A stretch of 64,000 bases of DNA from Saprospiraceae bacterium. GTDB lineage: Bacteria; Bacteroidota; Bacteroidia; Chitinophagales; Saprospiraceae. Each line of letters begins with the position of its first letter. Positions within the stretch are counted from its first letter, which is position 1. The position numbers were made by a program, and so were the translations under genes. The notes beneath the pieces are model-generated. The model was not told where the DNA came from. It saw only the letters and a list, made by a program, of their open reading frames with translations, and did no database searches. The stretch spans positions 124,001 through 188,000 of the forward strand of contig JABWBR010000001.1 of the NCBI GenBank assembly GCA_013360405.1, written 5' to 3'. Below are positions 50,847 to 58,550 of this stretch, in pieces.

Positions 50847-52977
50847 AGCTGTGTGCTTCCGCCAGCTCCGCTTTGTGCGCTTCTATCAGCTTTTGCTGAA
50901 TATCGTTGGGGACGGGGCTATACTCTGAAAACTTGAGGCTAAACTTAGCCCGTCCTTGCGTAAGCGAACGCAGCGTAGAAGAATACATATACAATTCGGC
51001 CAGTGGCGCGCGGGCGATAATTTTCTGATAGTGCCCGTCGGAGTCCATACCGAGGATGATTGCGCGGCGCGTTTGCAAATCGCCCATCACATCGCCCATC
51101 ACATCGTCGGAGCAAAGAATCTCGAGGTTGTAAATCGGTTCCAGCAACTGCGGGCCTGCATTCGTAAAGGCTTCGCGGAAGGCCTGGATAGAGGCGAGCA
51201 TAAAGGCCATATCGTTGGAGTCAACCGGGTGCATCTTGCCATCGAAGATACTCACGCGGATATCCTGGCAATAAGAACCGGTAAGCGGGCCTTCTTCCAT
51301 TTTAGACATGATACCCTTTTTGATCGCGCTGGAAAACTTGGCGTCGATTGAGCCGCCCACAATACACCACAGATAAGCCAATTTGCCGCCCCAGGGCAGG
51401 TTGTCGATCTCCGTATTTTTTACGGTAAGCTCGGAGGGGTTGGGCATGCCTTCGTGGAAAGGCTCTATACGCATATGCACTTCGGCAAATTGGCCGGCGC
51501 CGCCCGTTTGTTTCTTATGGCGGTACATCGTATTGGCCATCTTGGTGATCGTCTCGCGGTAGGCGATTCTCGGGCGGATAAAGTCCATCGTAACGCCCTG
51601 AGTACGTTCCACCCTGTTTTTAACGATTTCGAGGTGCAACTGCCCTTGTCCGTGCAGCAGGGTCTGCTTGAGCGTCTGCGATTGTTCGAGGATCAGCGTG
51701 GGGTCCTCTTCGGCAATGGCGTGCAGGGCCTTCATCAGCTTCTCCATATCGTTTTTGTTGGGAGGCTGCACGGCTACGGTCACGCGTGGATCGGGGAAAT
51801 GCATCGGCTCGATGCGGCGGTCGTTGCCTTTGGGGTTGAGCGTTTGGTTGGTGTGCGTATTTTTGAGTTTCACCGTTACGCCGATATCGCCGGCGCGTAG
51901 CTCGTTGACCGGTTCGCGGTCTTTGCCGTTGGAGATATAAAGTTGGCCAAATCGCTCGGCGGTGCGATTATTGGCATTCACTAATTCGTCGCCGGCGCGC
52001 AACACGCCCGAGTAAATTTTGAAATAAGAAACCGTACCCACTTTGGGTTCTGTGACGGTTTTGTAAATAAAAACGGTCGTATCGCCGGCAGGATCGCAGG
52101 CAAGCGTGCCGCCTCCTTCGAGTTCGGCGGCAGGGCGCTCGGCAGGTGAGGGGCAAACATCGTTGATAAAGCCCATGATACGGCCGCTGCCCATGTTGTT
52201 GGTAGAAGAACAGCAAAATACCGGAAAGATCTGCTGGTTGGCAATCGCAATGCGAAGCCCCATCGCTAAATCTTCTTCGGAAAGCGTGCCCTGCTCAAAA
52301 AATCGCTCCATCAAACCCTCTTCGTTTTCGGCTGCGGCTTCCACCAATGCGTTGTGCATAGCCAGCGCGCGGTCTTTTTCTGAATCGGGAATGGGTTTCT
52401 TTTCGGGTTTGCCGCCGCCGGCGGGAAATACATAGGTAGTCATGCGAAGCACGTCGACAATCGTATTAAAGCCCGTGCCGGCATTGAGCGGGTATTGGAT
52501 GGGGATTACCCTGTGGCCGAAGCGGTTGCGCGCCTGTTCCAGCGTAGTGTCGTAATCGGCTTTTTCGTGGTCGAGTTGGTTGATCACAAAAATAGTGGGC
52601 GCTTTAAAGCGCTCAATGTATTCCCATATGAGCTCCGTGCCCACTTCCACGCCGCTTTTGGCATTGAGCAGCATAACCGCCGTATCGGCAACCTTTAGCG
52701 AAGACACCACCTCGCCTACAAAGTCGTCAAAACCCGGAGTGTCTATAACGTTGATCTTGGATTCTTTCCAGGTATCGTGCAAAAGCGTGCTGAATATAGA
52801 ATTGCCGCGTTCGTGCTCTATATCTGTATAATCGGAAACGGTATTTCCTTCTTCCACTTTGCCCCTGCGTCCTATCGTCTTAGACTCAAAAAGCATGGTT
52901 TCCGCAAAAGTGGTTTTGCCTGCCCCCGGGTGGCCCAACAATACGACGTTTCTGATGTGTTTGGTATCGAAGCTCAT
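50845..52977 (-). CDS. fusA: Elongation factor G-like GTPase (EF-G paralogue)
   Basis: This 710-residue protein has the full EF-G domain order I-V. The G1 loop is GHPGAGKTT, switch I ends in ERGNSI, G3 is DTPGFDDF, and G4 reads NQLD where canonical EF-G has NKxD. Domain II, domain IV (GGAGQFAEVHMRIEP) and the domain V ending are present. These departures (HPGAGKT, GFDDF) mark the EF-G-like paralogue clade rather than the main translocase. It could act in ribosome recycling or under stress. It stands alone, away from str-operon genes. Confidence 0.9.
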   Translation of the reverse strand: MSFDTKHIRNVVLLGHPGAGKTTFAETMLFESKTIGRRGKVEEGNTVSDYTDIEHERGNSIFSTLLHDTWKESKINVIDTPGFDDFVGEVVSSLKVADTAVMLLNAKSGVEVGTELIWEYIERFKAPTIFVINQLDHEKADYDTTLEQARNRFGHRVIPIQYPLNAGTGFNTIVDVLRMTTYVFPAGGGKPEKKPIPDSEKDRALAMHNALVEAAAENEEGLMERFFEQGTLSEEDLAMGLRIAIANQQIFPVFCCSSTNNMGSGRIMGFINDVCPSPAERPAAELEGGGTLACDPAGDTTVFIYKTVTEPKVGTVSYFKIYSGVLRAGDELVNANNRTAERFGQLYISNGKDREPVNELRAGDIGVTVKLKNTHTNQTLNPKGNDRRIEPMHFPDPRVTVAVQPPNKNDMEKLMKALHAIAEEDPTLILEQSQTLKQTLLHGQGQLHLEIVKNRVERTQGVTMDFIRPRIAYRETITKMANTMYRHKKQTGGAGQFAEVHMRIEPFHEGMPNPSELTVKNTEIDNLPWGGKLAYLWCIVGGSIDAKFSSAIKKGIMSKMEEGPLTGSYCQDIRVSIFDGKMHPVDSNDMAFMLASIQAFREAFTNAGPQLLEPIYNLEILCSDDVMGDVMGDLQTRRAIILGMDSDGHYQKIIARAPLAELYMYSSTLRSLTQGRAKFSLKFSEYSPVPNDIQQKLIEAHKAELAEAHS

Positions 52978-53135
52978 AAGCCATTATACTTTTGATGTGA
53001 TCAATGAAGTCGCTATAAGTTGCGTTCGTTTTTGGCGCAATGAAAATATCAAAAGAATGGAAACGAGCAAAATTATCAACGGTGTTTTGTCAAAAGCTTT
53101 GGTGACTTTTGTCAAACCCGCGTATTTTGGGGGGT
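52978..53135. other. Upstream region of the EF-G paralogue
   Basis: A minus-strand TAATTTTG (53075-53068) is preceded by TTGACA 15 bases upstream, a possible but short-spaced promoter. TTTGACAAAAGTCACC and TTTTGACAAAACACC form an imperfect direct repeat here. Confidence 0.35.
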
Positions 53136-53171
53136 AAAAAAAGAAAAGTGCAGCTAAAAGCCACACTTTTC
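53136..53171 (-). terminator. Intrinsic terminator of the DUF2007 gene
   Basis: On the minus strand GAAAAGTG pairs with CACTTTTC, with inner G-C pairs around TTTTA, followed by seven Ts. It lies about 110 bases beyond the stop at 53283. Confidence 0.7.
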
Positions 53172-53282
53172 ACAAATAAAACTAAACCCCAGTTATAATT
53201 CTTACCTCCAGGATAAGCACCTGAAGTCTCTATTCAACGAATGAATCGCAAATATATGATGCGTTTGGCGAAAAAAAAATAG

Positions 53283-53492
53283 TTAATCGATGAACCCGTT
53301 TTCCTGCAGCACCCCTATTGCGGCCTCCGCTTTGTCTTCCGGCACGATAAGCTCGGCCTCTCCAATAGCTGGGAAGTTGGGGTCGGGACCGCGATAAATA
53401 TGGCTCTCAATGCCGTTTTGCTTGAGCGCGTCTTCCGCTAATTTGGCTTGAAATACATCAGCGGCAATAAACACTTTCGTCCACCCTTCCAT
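53283..53492 (-). CDS. DUF2007 small protein
   Basis: This 69-residue protein reads KVFIAADVFQAKLAEDALKQNGI, then a GPDPNFPAIGEAELIVPED strand-turn region and a final AAIGVLQENGF helix. This is the complete DUF2007 (putative signal-transducing) fold with its beta-alpha-beta-beta-alpha order. Function is not established; relatives are PII-like in shape. A perfect palindrome (TTGTAAATTTACAA) lies at 53560-53573, about 70 bases upstream. Confidence 0.8.
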   Translation of the reverse strand: MEGWTKVFIAADVFQAKLAEDALKQNGIESHIYRGPDPNFPAIGEAELIVPEDKAEAAIGVLQENGFID

Positions 53493-53559
53493 AATGCATT
53501 GGTTTTAAGTTGATAAATTAGAAACGCCGCACTGAATTGGGCGTTTTGATTAGGACTTT

Positions 53560-53573
53560 TTGTAAATTTACAA
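53560..53573. promoter_or_regulatory. Perfect 14-base palindrome
   Basis: TTGTAAATTTACAA is fully self-complementary and lies between the divergent DUF2007 and cytochrome genes. It may be an operator; AT-richness makes chance possible. Confidence 0.3.
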
Positions 53574-53708
53574 CAATTGACTGAAAAACTCAAGTACAGC
53601 CACTCAATTTAGCCCGCTCTCGCCCAGATAAACAACTACAAAACGAATACCCGAATTGTGAGTTGACACTTTTTATTTCATAACCAACTTTAAATTTGAA
53701 CACCGATC

Positions 53709-54671
53709 ATGAAAAAAGTGCTTAAAGTAGTTGCCTGGCTTCTGGGCATCGCGTTACTTATCGTAGCCGGCGTGGCTACCTGGATCAATTTCGCCCCCGC
53801 GCCCGTTTACGATCCGCCCACCATACCCGAGCTCACCGTAGAAGTTACGCCCGAACGAGTCGCCCAAGGGGCCAAAATTGCCTCTATGCAATGCGTCATC
53901 TGCCATACCGGCAGCGATGGCAAGCTGAGCGGCCAGCAAATCAAAGACGCACCCAAAGCTTTTGGGAAATTTTATTCGGCTAATATCACTAAACATCCCG
54001 ATCGGGGAATCGGCAAGTGGACCGACGGAGAGATCTATTATTTCCTGCGCACCAGCCTGCGCAAAGACGGCAGATTTGCCTCCCCCGCCATGCCCAAATT
54101 CCCGAAAGCCACCGACGAAGACCTCTATTCCGTGATCGCCTGGCTGCGCTCCGACGATCAGCGCCTGGAACCCAGCGACAGGGGCTCACATCCCCAGGAA
54201 CTCACCTTCCTGGCCAAGGGATTAATGAAATTTGTGTTTAAACCCTATCCTTTTCCTACGCAACCTATAGCCTTGCCCGATACGACTAATGCAGTTGAAT
54301 TGGGGCGCTACCTGGCCACCGGCCTCTATGGTTGCTATGATTGCCATTCTGCCGATTTTGCCACCAACAACGCCCTCGAACCCGAAAAATCCGTCGGATT
54401 TTTCGGCGGCGGCAATCCCATGCTCGATATGGAAGGCAACGTGATGCCCTCCGCAAATATCTCCCCCGACCCGGAAACCGGTATCGGCAGTTGGACGGAA
54501 GAACAGTTTGTGCAAACCGTGAAACACGGCAGAAGACCCGATGGTACCTCCATTCGCTATCCTATGCTGCCGCATACGCCCCTCACCGACGGCGAAGTGA
54601 AGGCCATCTATGCCTACCTGCGCACGGTGCCGCCTATCAAAAACAAGGTGGACCGCCCCGTATTTGATTAA
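53709..54671 (+). CDS. Dihaem cytochrome c
   Basis: This 320-residue protein has an uncleaved-looking N-terminal membrane helix (VLKVVAWLLGIALLIVAGVATWI). Two class I cytochrome c modules follow with CVICH (near residue 60) and CYDCH (near 211). Candidate Met axial ligands are ASPAMPKFP and RYPMLPHTP. It is probably anchored in the inner membrane facing the periplasm and carries electrons between respiratory complexes or dehydrogenases. It is monocistronic. TAAATTTG (53691-53698) just upstream matches a -7 element. Confidence 0.9.
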   Translation: MKKVLKVVAWLLGIALLIVAGVATWINFAPAPVYDPPTIPELTVEVTPERVAQGAKIASMQCVICHTGSDGKLSGQQIKDAPKAFGKFYSANITKHPDRGIGKWTDGEIYYFLRTSLRKDGRFASPAMPKFPKATDEDLYSVIAWLRSDDQRLEPSDRGSHPQELTFLAKGLMKFVFKPYPFPTQPIALPDTTNAVELGRYLATGLYGCYDCHSADFATNNALEPEKSVGFFGGGNPMLDMEGNVMPSANISPDPETGIGSWTEEQFVQTVKHGRRPDGTSIRYPMLPHTPLTDGEVKAIYAYLRTVPPIKNKVDRPVFD

Positions 54672-54689
54672 TAGCGAATTTTTGGGATG

Positions 54690-54750
54690 AGCGTGTGGGA
54701 GTGTGAGAAATTCACGCTCCTACTCGCTATTCACTCTGCCACTGGAGAGT
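54690..54750. repeat. Word repeat, short (GAGTGTGAG / CACGCTCCTACTC)
   Basis: GAGCGTGTGGGAGTGTGAG is followed by partly complementary TTCACGCTCCTACTCGC. It resembles the tract at 22128 in vocabulary. It follows the cytochrome gene. Confidence 0.5.
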
Positions 54751-54835
54751 AAGAAAAAATTAGCTATTAAAACTTAACTTTACATTGAAACGTTTTTTGA
54801 ATAAGTATTGTTATAGTTTTTAAATTAGCCATGTC

Positions 54836-55045
54836 ATGGTACAAACAATCACAATTGACATTATTAACGAAAAGGCTATCAGGCTCTTGGAAGATTTAGA
54901 GCATCTGCAGCTCATACGCTTGCACAGAGATCACGTGAAGGGGATAGATGCTAACTTAGCAGCTCGTTACAAGGGAGCTATGACTAAACAACCATTGAAC
55001 GAAGTTGACGAGCAGTTAGATGACCTTCGCAACGGTTGGGAATGA
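54836..55045 (+). CDS. Antitoxin candidate of a PIN toxin
   Basis: This 69-residue protein has a beta strand start (VQTITIDIINEKAIRLLEDLEHLQLI) and an acidic C-terminal end (NEVDEQLDDLRNGWE). The architecture of a short N-terminal segment and a variable toxin-binding tail suits a small antitoxin. It overlaps the toxin gene by four bases (ATGA), showing translational coupling. I cannot place it in a named antitoxin family. Confidence 0.65.
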   Translation: MVQTITIDIINEKAIRLLEDLEHLQLIRLHRDHVKGIDANLAARYKGAMTKQPLNEVDEQLDDLRNGWE

Positions 55046-55428
55046 AATATCTTTGGGATACTAATACCGCTATATATTACCTCCAGCAGCAATTCCCGGC
55101 GTCTGCTGAAGAGTTCATGGATGTAATTATTGCTGAATCTACACCTTGCATATCGGCGATTACCGAAATAGAATTACTATGCTGGAAGGCTACTACGGAA
55201 AGAGATGCAGAAGTGTTAAAAAAATTTATTGATAGCATACTTATTATAGAATTAGAACAGCCTATTAAACTCAAAACTGCTGATATACGAAAAGAGCATA
55301 AAATTAAACTTCCTGATGCAATAATTGCAGCTACTGCAACCGTCTATAATCTTACATTAGTTACTCGAAACATAAAGGACTTTAAAAACATTCCAGCCAT
55401 GAATTTGGTCAATCCGTGGGATAAATAG
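55042..55428 (+). CDS. vapC: PIN-domain toxin (VapC type)
   Basis: This 128-residue protein has the PIN acidic set: D6 in YLWDTNTAIYYL, Glu in ITEIELLCW, Asp in KLPDAIIAATA and a further Asp in TRNIKDFKNI. VapC toxins are Mg-dependent RNases that cut tRNA or rRNA. I chose ATG 55042 over the upstream in-frame TTG because it gives the typical four-base overlap with the antitoxin and starts the first strand. Confidence 0.88.
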   Translation: MKYLWDTNTAIYYLQQQFPASAEEFMDVIIAESTPCISAITEIELLCWKATTERDAEVLKKFIDSILIIELEQPIKLKTADIRKEHKIKLPDAIIAATATVYNLTLVTRNIKDFKNIPAMNLVNPWDK

Positions 55429-55441
55429 CATTTCTCGCTCA

Positions 55442-56599
55442 TCACTCCGCCATATCAGGGTCCTTTACCTCTACCCAGTCAAAAGCGGCGGGGATGGCAT
55501 CTGCGCATTTGGGCGAGCCATCGTCAAACGTCCAGCCGTGAAAAGCGGCCAGGGCTATATAGGCGGGAGTGAAATCCAAGGTGGTTTCATGATATAAAAT
55601 GAAGCCGCTCCAGTCATAATCTTGTTTGATATAGACTCTGCATAAATTACCCTTGATGATCAATTTGATGTAATTAAGGCTAGCAGGGTACTTTAAGTTA
55701 TCAGCAAATAGACTCTTAACGGGGTAGGCACTTGGAAAGATATCTCCATTTTTTTTAATGTCGATTACTATAAATTCCAAAGAGCCCAAACTGCCCTCTG
55801 ATTCGTTAATATCGTATATAGCAAATGAGAAATTAAAGCGGATATGGTGTTTCCTGTCTTTATGGCGATCGAATAAAATTAGCCCGGCCTGCTGATGCAA
55901 CTGGTAAGGCTGAAAATTGACGATTTTGCAGGTAATCTCCAGGTTCTCTCCTTGGATCGCCTTCGAAACCAGGTTTGTTATGACTCTCTTTTCGTTGGGT
56001 TTTACCCAGTAATCTCCGGCCAGGGTATACAACGTCAGTACTCCCGTATCGTGTTGCTGATGCCAATACGAAGAATCGTAATTCGATATTTCCCATCCTC
56101 TTGCCGTCATACTATCGGGATGCGTAGAAGTAAAATCTTCCCGCCAATACCGGGTAGTTTTTGAGGTATTTTGAATAATAGCAGAACCGGCAATTAAGCA
56201 AACTAAAACGCCTAAAAGGGCCAAAATACGCCCGGAAAGCAAATTGGAACGGGCAGGCTGAACATTCGAAGCAGCTTCGCCGGCAATATACTTCTCCAGA
56301 ATATGCAGGAAATCTTTGCCAAAAGAAGGGCGCTCCAACTGGTCGGGCGGGCAAATGTCGGGATCCGTATAATAGAATAATTTGCGAAACCGGTTTAAGC
56401 TCAGGGAGGCCACATCCACATTCGGCAGTGCGGCTGTCATATCTTCCTGCAAGGCTTCGTAAGCGCCAAGGTAGGTTTTTGCCTCTATCTCTTTACCCAG
56501 GGGCTGCCGTTCCCTAAAACGAAACCGGAGTCTTTCCCTGAGCGATTGAAGTTCCGGCGGGGAAAGCAGCCTGGTTTTGGAGTAGGAGTTGTTTGGCAT
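55442..56599 (-). CDS. Single-pass membrane protein with a lectin-fold-like exported domain
   Basis: This 385-residue protein has a cytosolic helical region at 1-115 (LQSLRERLRFRFRERQPLGKEIEAKTYLGAYEALQED cut into helices, then LNRFRKLFYYTDPD). A membrane helix follows (ILALLGVLVCLIAGSAII, about 125-142). The C-terminal domain of about 230 residues is beta-rich (YWREDFTSTHPDSM, GVLTLYTLAGDYWVKP, HQQAGLILFDRHKDRKHHIRF, WTFDDGSPKCADAIPAAFDW). The last part resembles DUF1349/ConA-like modules that bind glycans. The N-terminal part may be a regulatory or interaction domain. Its membrane topology matches the anti-sigma-like proteins of the neighbouring cluster. Confidence 0.55.
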   Translation of the reverse strand: MPNNSYSKTRLLSPPELQSLRERLRFRFRERQPLGKEIEAKTYLGAYEALQEDMTAALPNVDVASLSLNRFRKLFYYTDPDICPPDQLERPSFGKDFLHILEKYIAGEAASNVQPARSNLLSGRILALLGVLVCLIAGSAIIQNTSKTTRYWREDFTSTHPDSMTARGWEISNYDSSYWHQQHDTGVLTLYTLAGDYWVKPNEKRVITNLVSKAIQGENLEITCKIVNFQPYQLHQQAGLILFDRHKDRKHHIRFNFSFAIYDINESEGSLGSLEFIVIDIKKNGDIFPSAYPVKSLFADNLKYPASLNYIKLIIKGNLCRVYIKQDYDWSGFILYHETTLDFTPAYIALAAFHGWTFDDGSPKCADAIPAAFDWVEVKDPDMAE

Positions 56600-56642
56600 T
56601 GGGAGTCAATTAGTTAGTGTACCTGAACAAAAATAGGAATAG

Positions 56643-56950
56643 TCGGGAATATATATCAGGAATAGGATAAAATTTAATGTATTCTATGGCAAGGCTATAT
56701 TCGGTACTAATCTGGCAATAAACACGAACATTACTGAATTTTGCGATGACATCGACGACGACTTCGGCACGATAGTCGATGACAATCTGCCCCTGACTAT
56801 GTATGACCCCGATGCCGATAATGACGGATTTGGTGTCGGAAGCGGTCAAGAATTTTTCAGCCTCCCGGCATGGGTTTTGGGCTGCAAAATGGCGACTGCG
56901 ACGACTCCAATCCGCGCATTTTAATCTCTGGAGCCAAGACCGTAGCTACA
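56643..56950 (+). pseudogene. Relic of a MopE-type metal-binding repeat protein
   Basis: A plus-strand frame reads NITEFCDDIDDDFGTIVDDN then YDPDADNDGFGVGSG. After a frame change near 56870 it reads GFGLQNGDCDDSNPRI. Together these fit the MopE/PF11617-like repeat (E-x-CD-x-ID-ND-x-DG-x-x-DE ... DADGDGFG ... GDCDD-x-NP-x-I) common in secreted Bacteroidota proteins. There is no start codon or signal peptide and the frame is broken, so it is a decayed fragment. It fills the 346-base gap between two minus-strand genes. Confidence 0.65.
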
Positions 56951-57800
56951 ATTTTAACTCCCTCACCCGCTGATAAAACGGATGATCGGGATCATCCAAA
57001 ATCCGCTTGCGCAATTGGTCAAACGCGGCTTGCTTCTCCGGCAGCCTGGCCAAATAACACAACAGCAAATTCCATTCCGCATCGTATTTGTACGACAGGC
57101 TTTTTTCTGCTAATTGCTGGAAATCGGCGGCGGCCTTGTCGAAGTTGTCGAGCTGGAAGTAGGCGTGGGCGCGCAGCTTCAGCGATTCGGTGAGTTGATC
57201 GGGGCTGGGGGATCTTAATAGTCGGACGACTAGTTTCCAGTCTTTGTTATTGTATGCCTCCACGGCGCGCTCAAAATCCGATGGGGTGACGGTGTCTTCA
57301 GGCTCGCCCGACCGAAGGCCGGAGGCGTCGTACGGCACGTACAACTCTTCGGCCAGGGCAAGATATTCGATTTTTTGGGGCGCCTTCTCGGCTGGAGGCG
57401 GTGAGATCACAGGCGGCTTTTGGGGGGCAGTTGGTTGTTTGGGGGGCTGGGGTTGGTCTTTTGCGATGGGTAGTTGCGGCGCCGGACCCGAGAATTGCCG
57501 GGTCATTAACCATACGCTTAGCGCCAGTACCACTATGGCCGCAGCAGCAAGGGCCCAGCGCATGGATAAAAAAAAGCTGCCTCGGTGGCCGCCACTGCTT
57601 GCGGTAGCAGCTTCCATTTCGCGGCGAAAGGCTTTGATGTCCTCTTCGCCGGTGGCTTTTATCGCATCGCGCAGGATGTTTACTTCTTCCGATAAATCGG
57701 GGTCGGCGCGGATTTCTTTTTCAAAATCGGCACGTTCACCGGGGGCTAGCCGGTTGAGAATGTAAGCTTCTATTTTTTCGTGTGTAGTGTTTTTTTTCAT
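56946..57800 (-). CDS. Anti-sigma-like membrane protein with TPR-like exported domain
   Basis: This 284-residue protein has a cytosolic N-terminal segment at 1-75 (HEKIEAYILNRLAPGERADF, then DPDLSEEVNILRDAIKATGEED) with the E-x-Y-x-x-x-x-L...E-x-x-x-F-E pattern of Bacteroidota anti-sigma proteins. One membrane helix lies at about 82-100 (WALAAAAIVVLALSVWLM). A Pro-rich linker (about 105-140) and an exported TPR-like helical domain follow (FERAVEAYNNKDWKLVVRLL, LRAHAYFQLDNFDKAAADF). It starts 76 bases after the ECF sigma gene on the same strand. Confidence 0.75.
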   Translation of the reverse strand: MKKNTTHEKIEAYILNRLAPGERADFEKEIRADPDLSEEVNILRDAIKATGEEDIKAFRREMEAATASSGGHRGSFFLSMRWALAAAAIVVLALSVWLMTRQFSGPAPQLPIAKDQPQPPKQPTAPQKPPVISPPPAEKAPQKIEYLALAEELYVPYDASGLRSGEPEDTVTPSDFERAVEAYNNKDWKLVVRLLRSPSPDQLTESLKLRAHAYFQLDNFDKAAADFQQLAEKSLSYKYDAEWNLLLCYLARLPEKQAAFDQLRKRILDDPDHPFYQRVRELKL

Positions 57801-57842
57801 GCGCTATGTTATTTTTTTACCACAGAGTTAAACGGAGTAATT

Positions 57843-57900
57843 GGTGAACGGTAAACGTTCACCCTCTCTCCCTCTCTCATTCTCTCCCTCTCTCCCTCCC
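57843..57900. repeat. REP-like palindrome (third copy) and CTCTCC tract
   Basis: GGTGAACGGTAAACGTTCAC repeats the palindrome seen at 47954. A CTCTCCCTCTCTC tract follows and overlaps the 3' end of the sigma gene, so the last residues of that protein (GRERGRE) are encoded by repeat DNA. Confidence 0.65.
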
Positions 57901-58470
57901 ATCCGTGCGTAACTCCCGGTACCGCGGGTCGGCTTTGACTAATGCAATCAGCCGTTCCTGGCAGATGTGTTTGCGTTTTCGGGCGTAGCCGTAGCTAAAC
58001 CCCAATGCTTCGGCCACCTCTTCCATGTTTTTGTCAGTGTGCCAGGACAGGCTCATCAACTGCCGGCAGTCTTCCTGTAGCTGGGCGAATTTCTCGCGCA
58101 TCAGCTTCATTCGTTCGGTTTCTTCCAGGGCTTGATCCATTTCCTGCACCTTATTGAGTACCACTTCATCGTCAGTTGTTACCCCGCTTTCGAATTTTTT
58201 TCTACGAAAGCGTTTATACCATAGTCTTTTGCAGATTTCGAACAGGTAGGTAGAAAACGAGGCAGTGAGCTCGAGTTCTCCGTCGCGCAATTTGCGATAG
58301 ATGGCCTCAAGTGCGTCCATGAAAATATCGCGGGCGTCTTCATCCGTGCCGCTGTTTTGGCGGATGAATGCGGCCACCATGGGCAGGAATTCGCTGAATA
58401 CCCCCCTGATCACTTCCGGGCGGTGGTGGCGGATACCGTCGAGATAATAGGTGTTGGGGTGTAATGGCAT
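57877..58470 (-). CDS. ECF-like RNA polymerase sigma factor
   Basis: This 197-residue protein starts at the ATG at 58470. Region 2 is EFLPMVAAFIRQNSGTDEDARDIFMDALEAIYRKL with SFSTYLFEICKRLWYKRFRR. Region 4 is KFAQLQEDCRQLMSLSWHTDKNMEEVAEALGFSYGYARKRKHICQERL in successive helices. The CRQLM...GFSYGYARKRKHICQERL form is typical of Bacteroidota ECF factors that pair with TPR or membrane partners. It is divergent from the TPR-CHAT gene with an 80-base spacer. The C-terminal few residues are repeat-encoded. Confidence 0.88.
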   Translation of the reverse strand: MPLHPNTYYLDGIRHHRPEVIRGVFSEFLPMVAAFIRQNSGTDEDARDIFMDALEAIYRKLRDGELELTASFSTYLFEICKRLWYKRFRRKKFESGVTTDDEVVLNKVQEMDQALEETERMKLMREKFAQLQEDCRQLMSLSWHTDKNMEEVAEALGFSYGYARKRKHICQERLIALVKADPRYRELRTDGRERGRE

Positions 58471-58550
58471 GTAAAAGCGTGTTTTAGGTCTCCAGGGTAA
58501 AAATAGGGAAATTGGCAAAAGTTTTACGGGCAATTAGTAAATTCGCATAT

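Noticed and set aside
55036-55044. TTG start for the PIN toxin
   Set aside because: The ATG at 55042 gives a four-base overlap with the antitoxin stop and starts at the first PIN strand.
56610-56849. 79-codon minus-strand frame
   Set aside because: The opposite strand carries a recognisable MopE-type relic, so this frame is its shadow.
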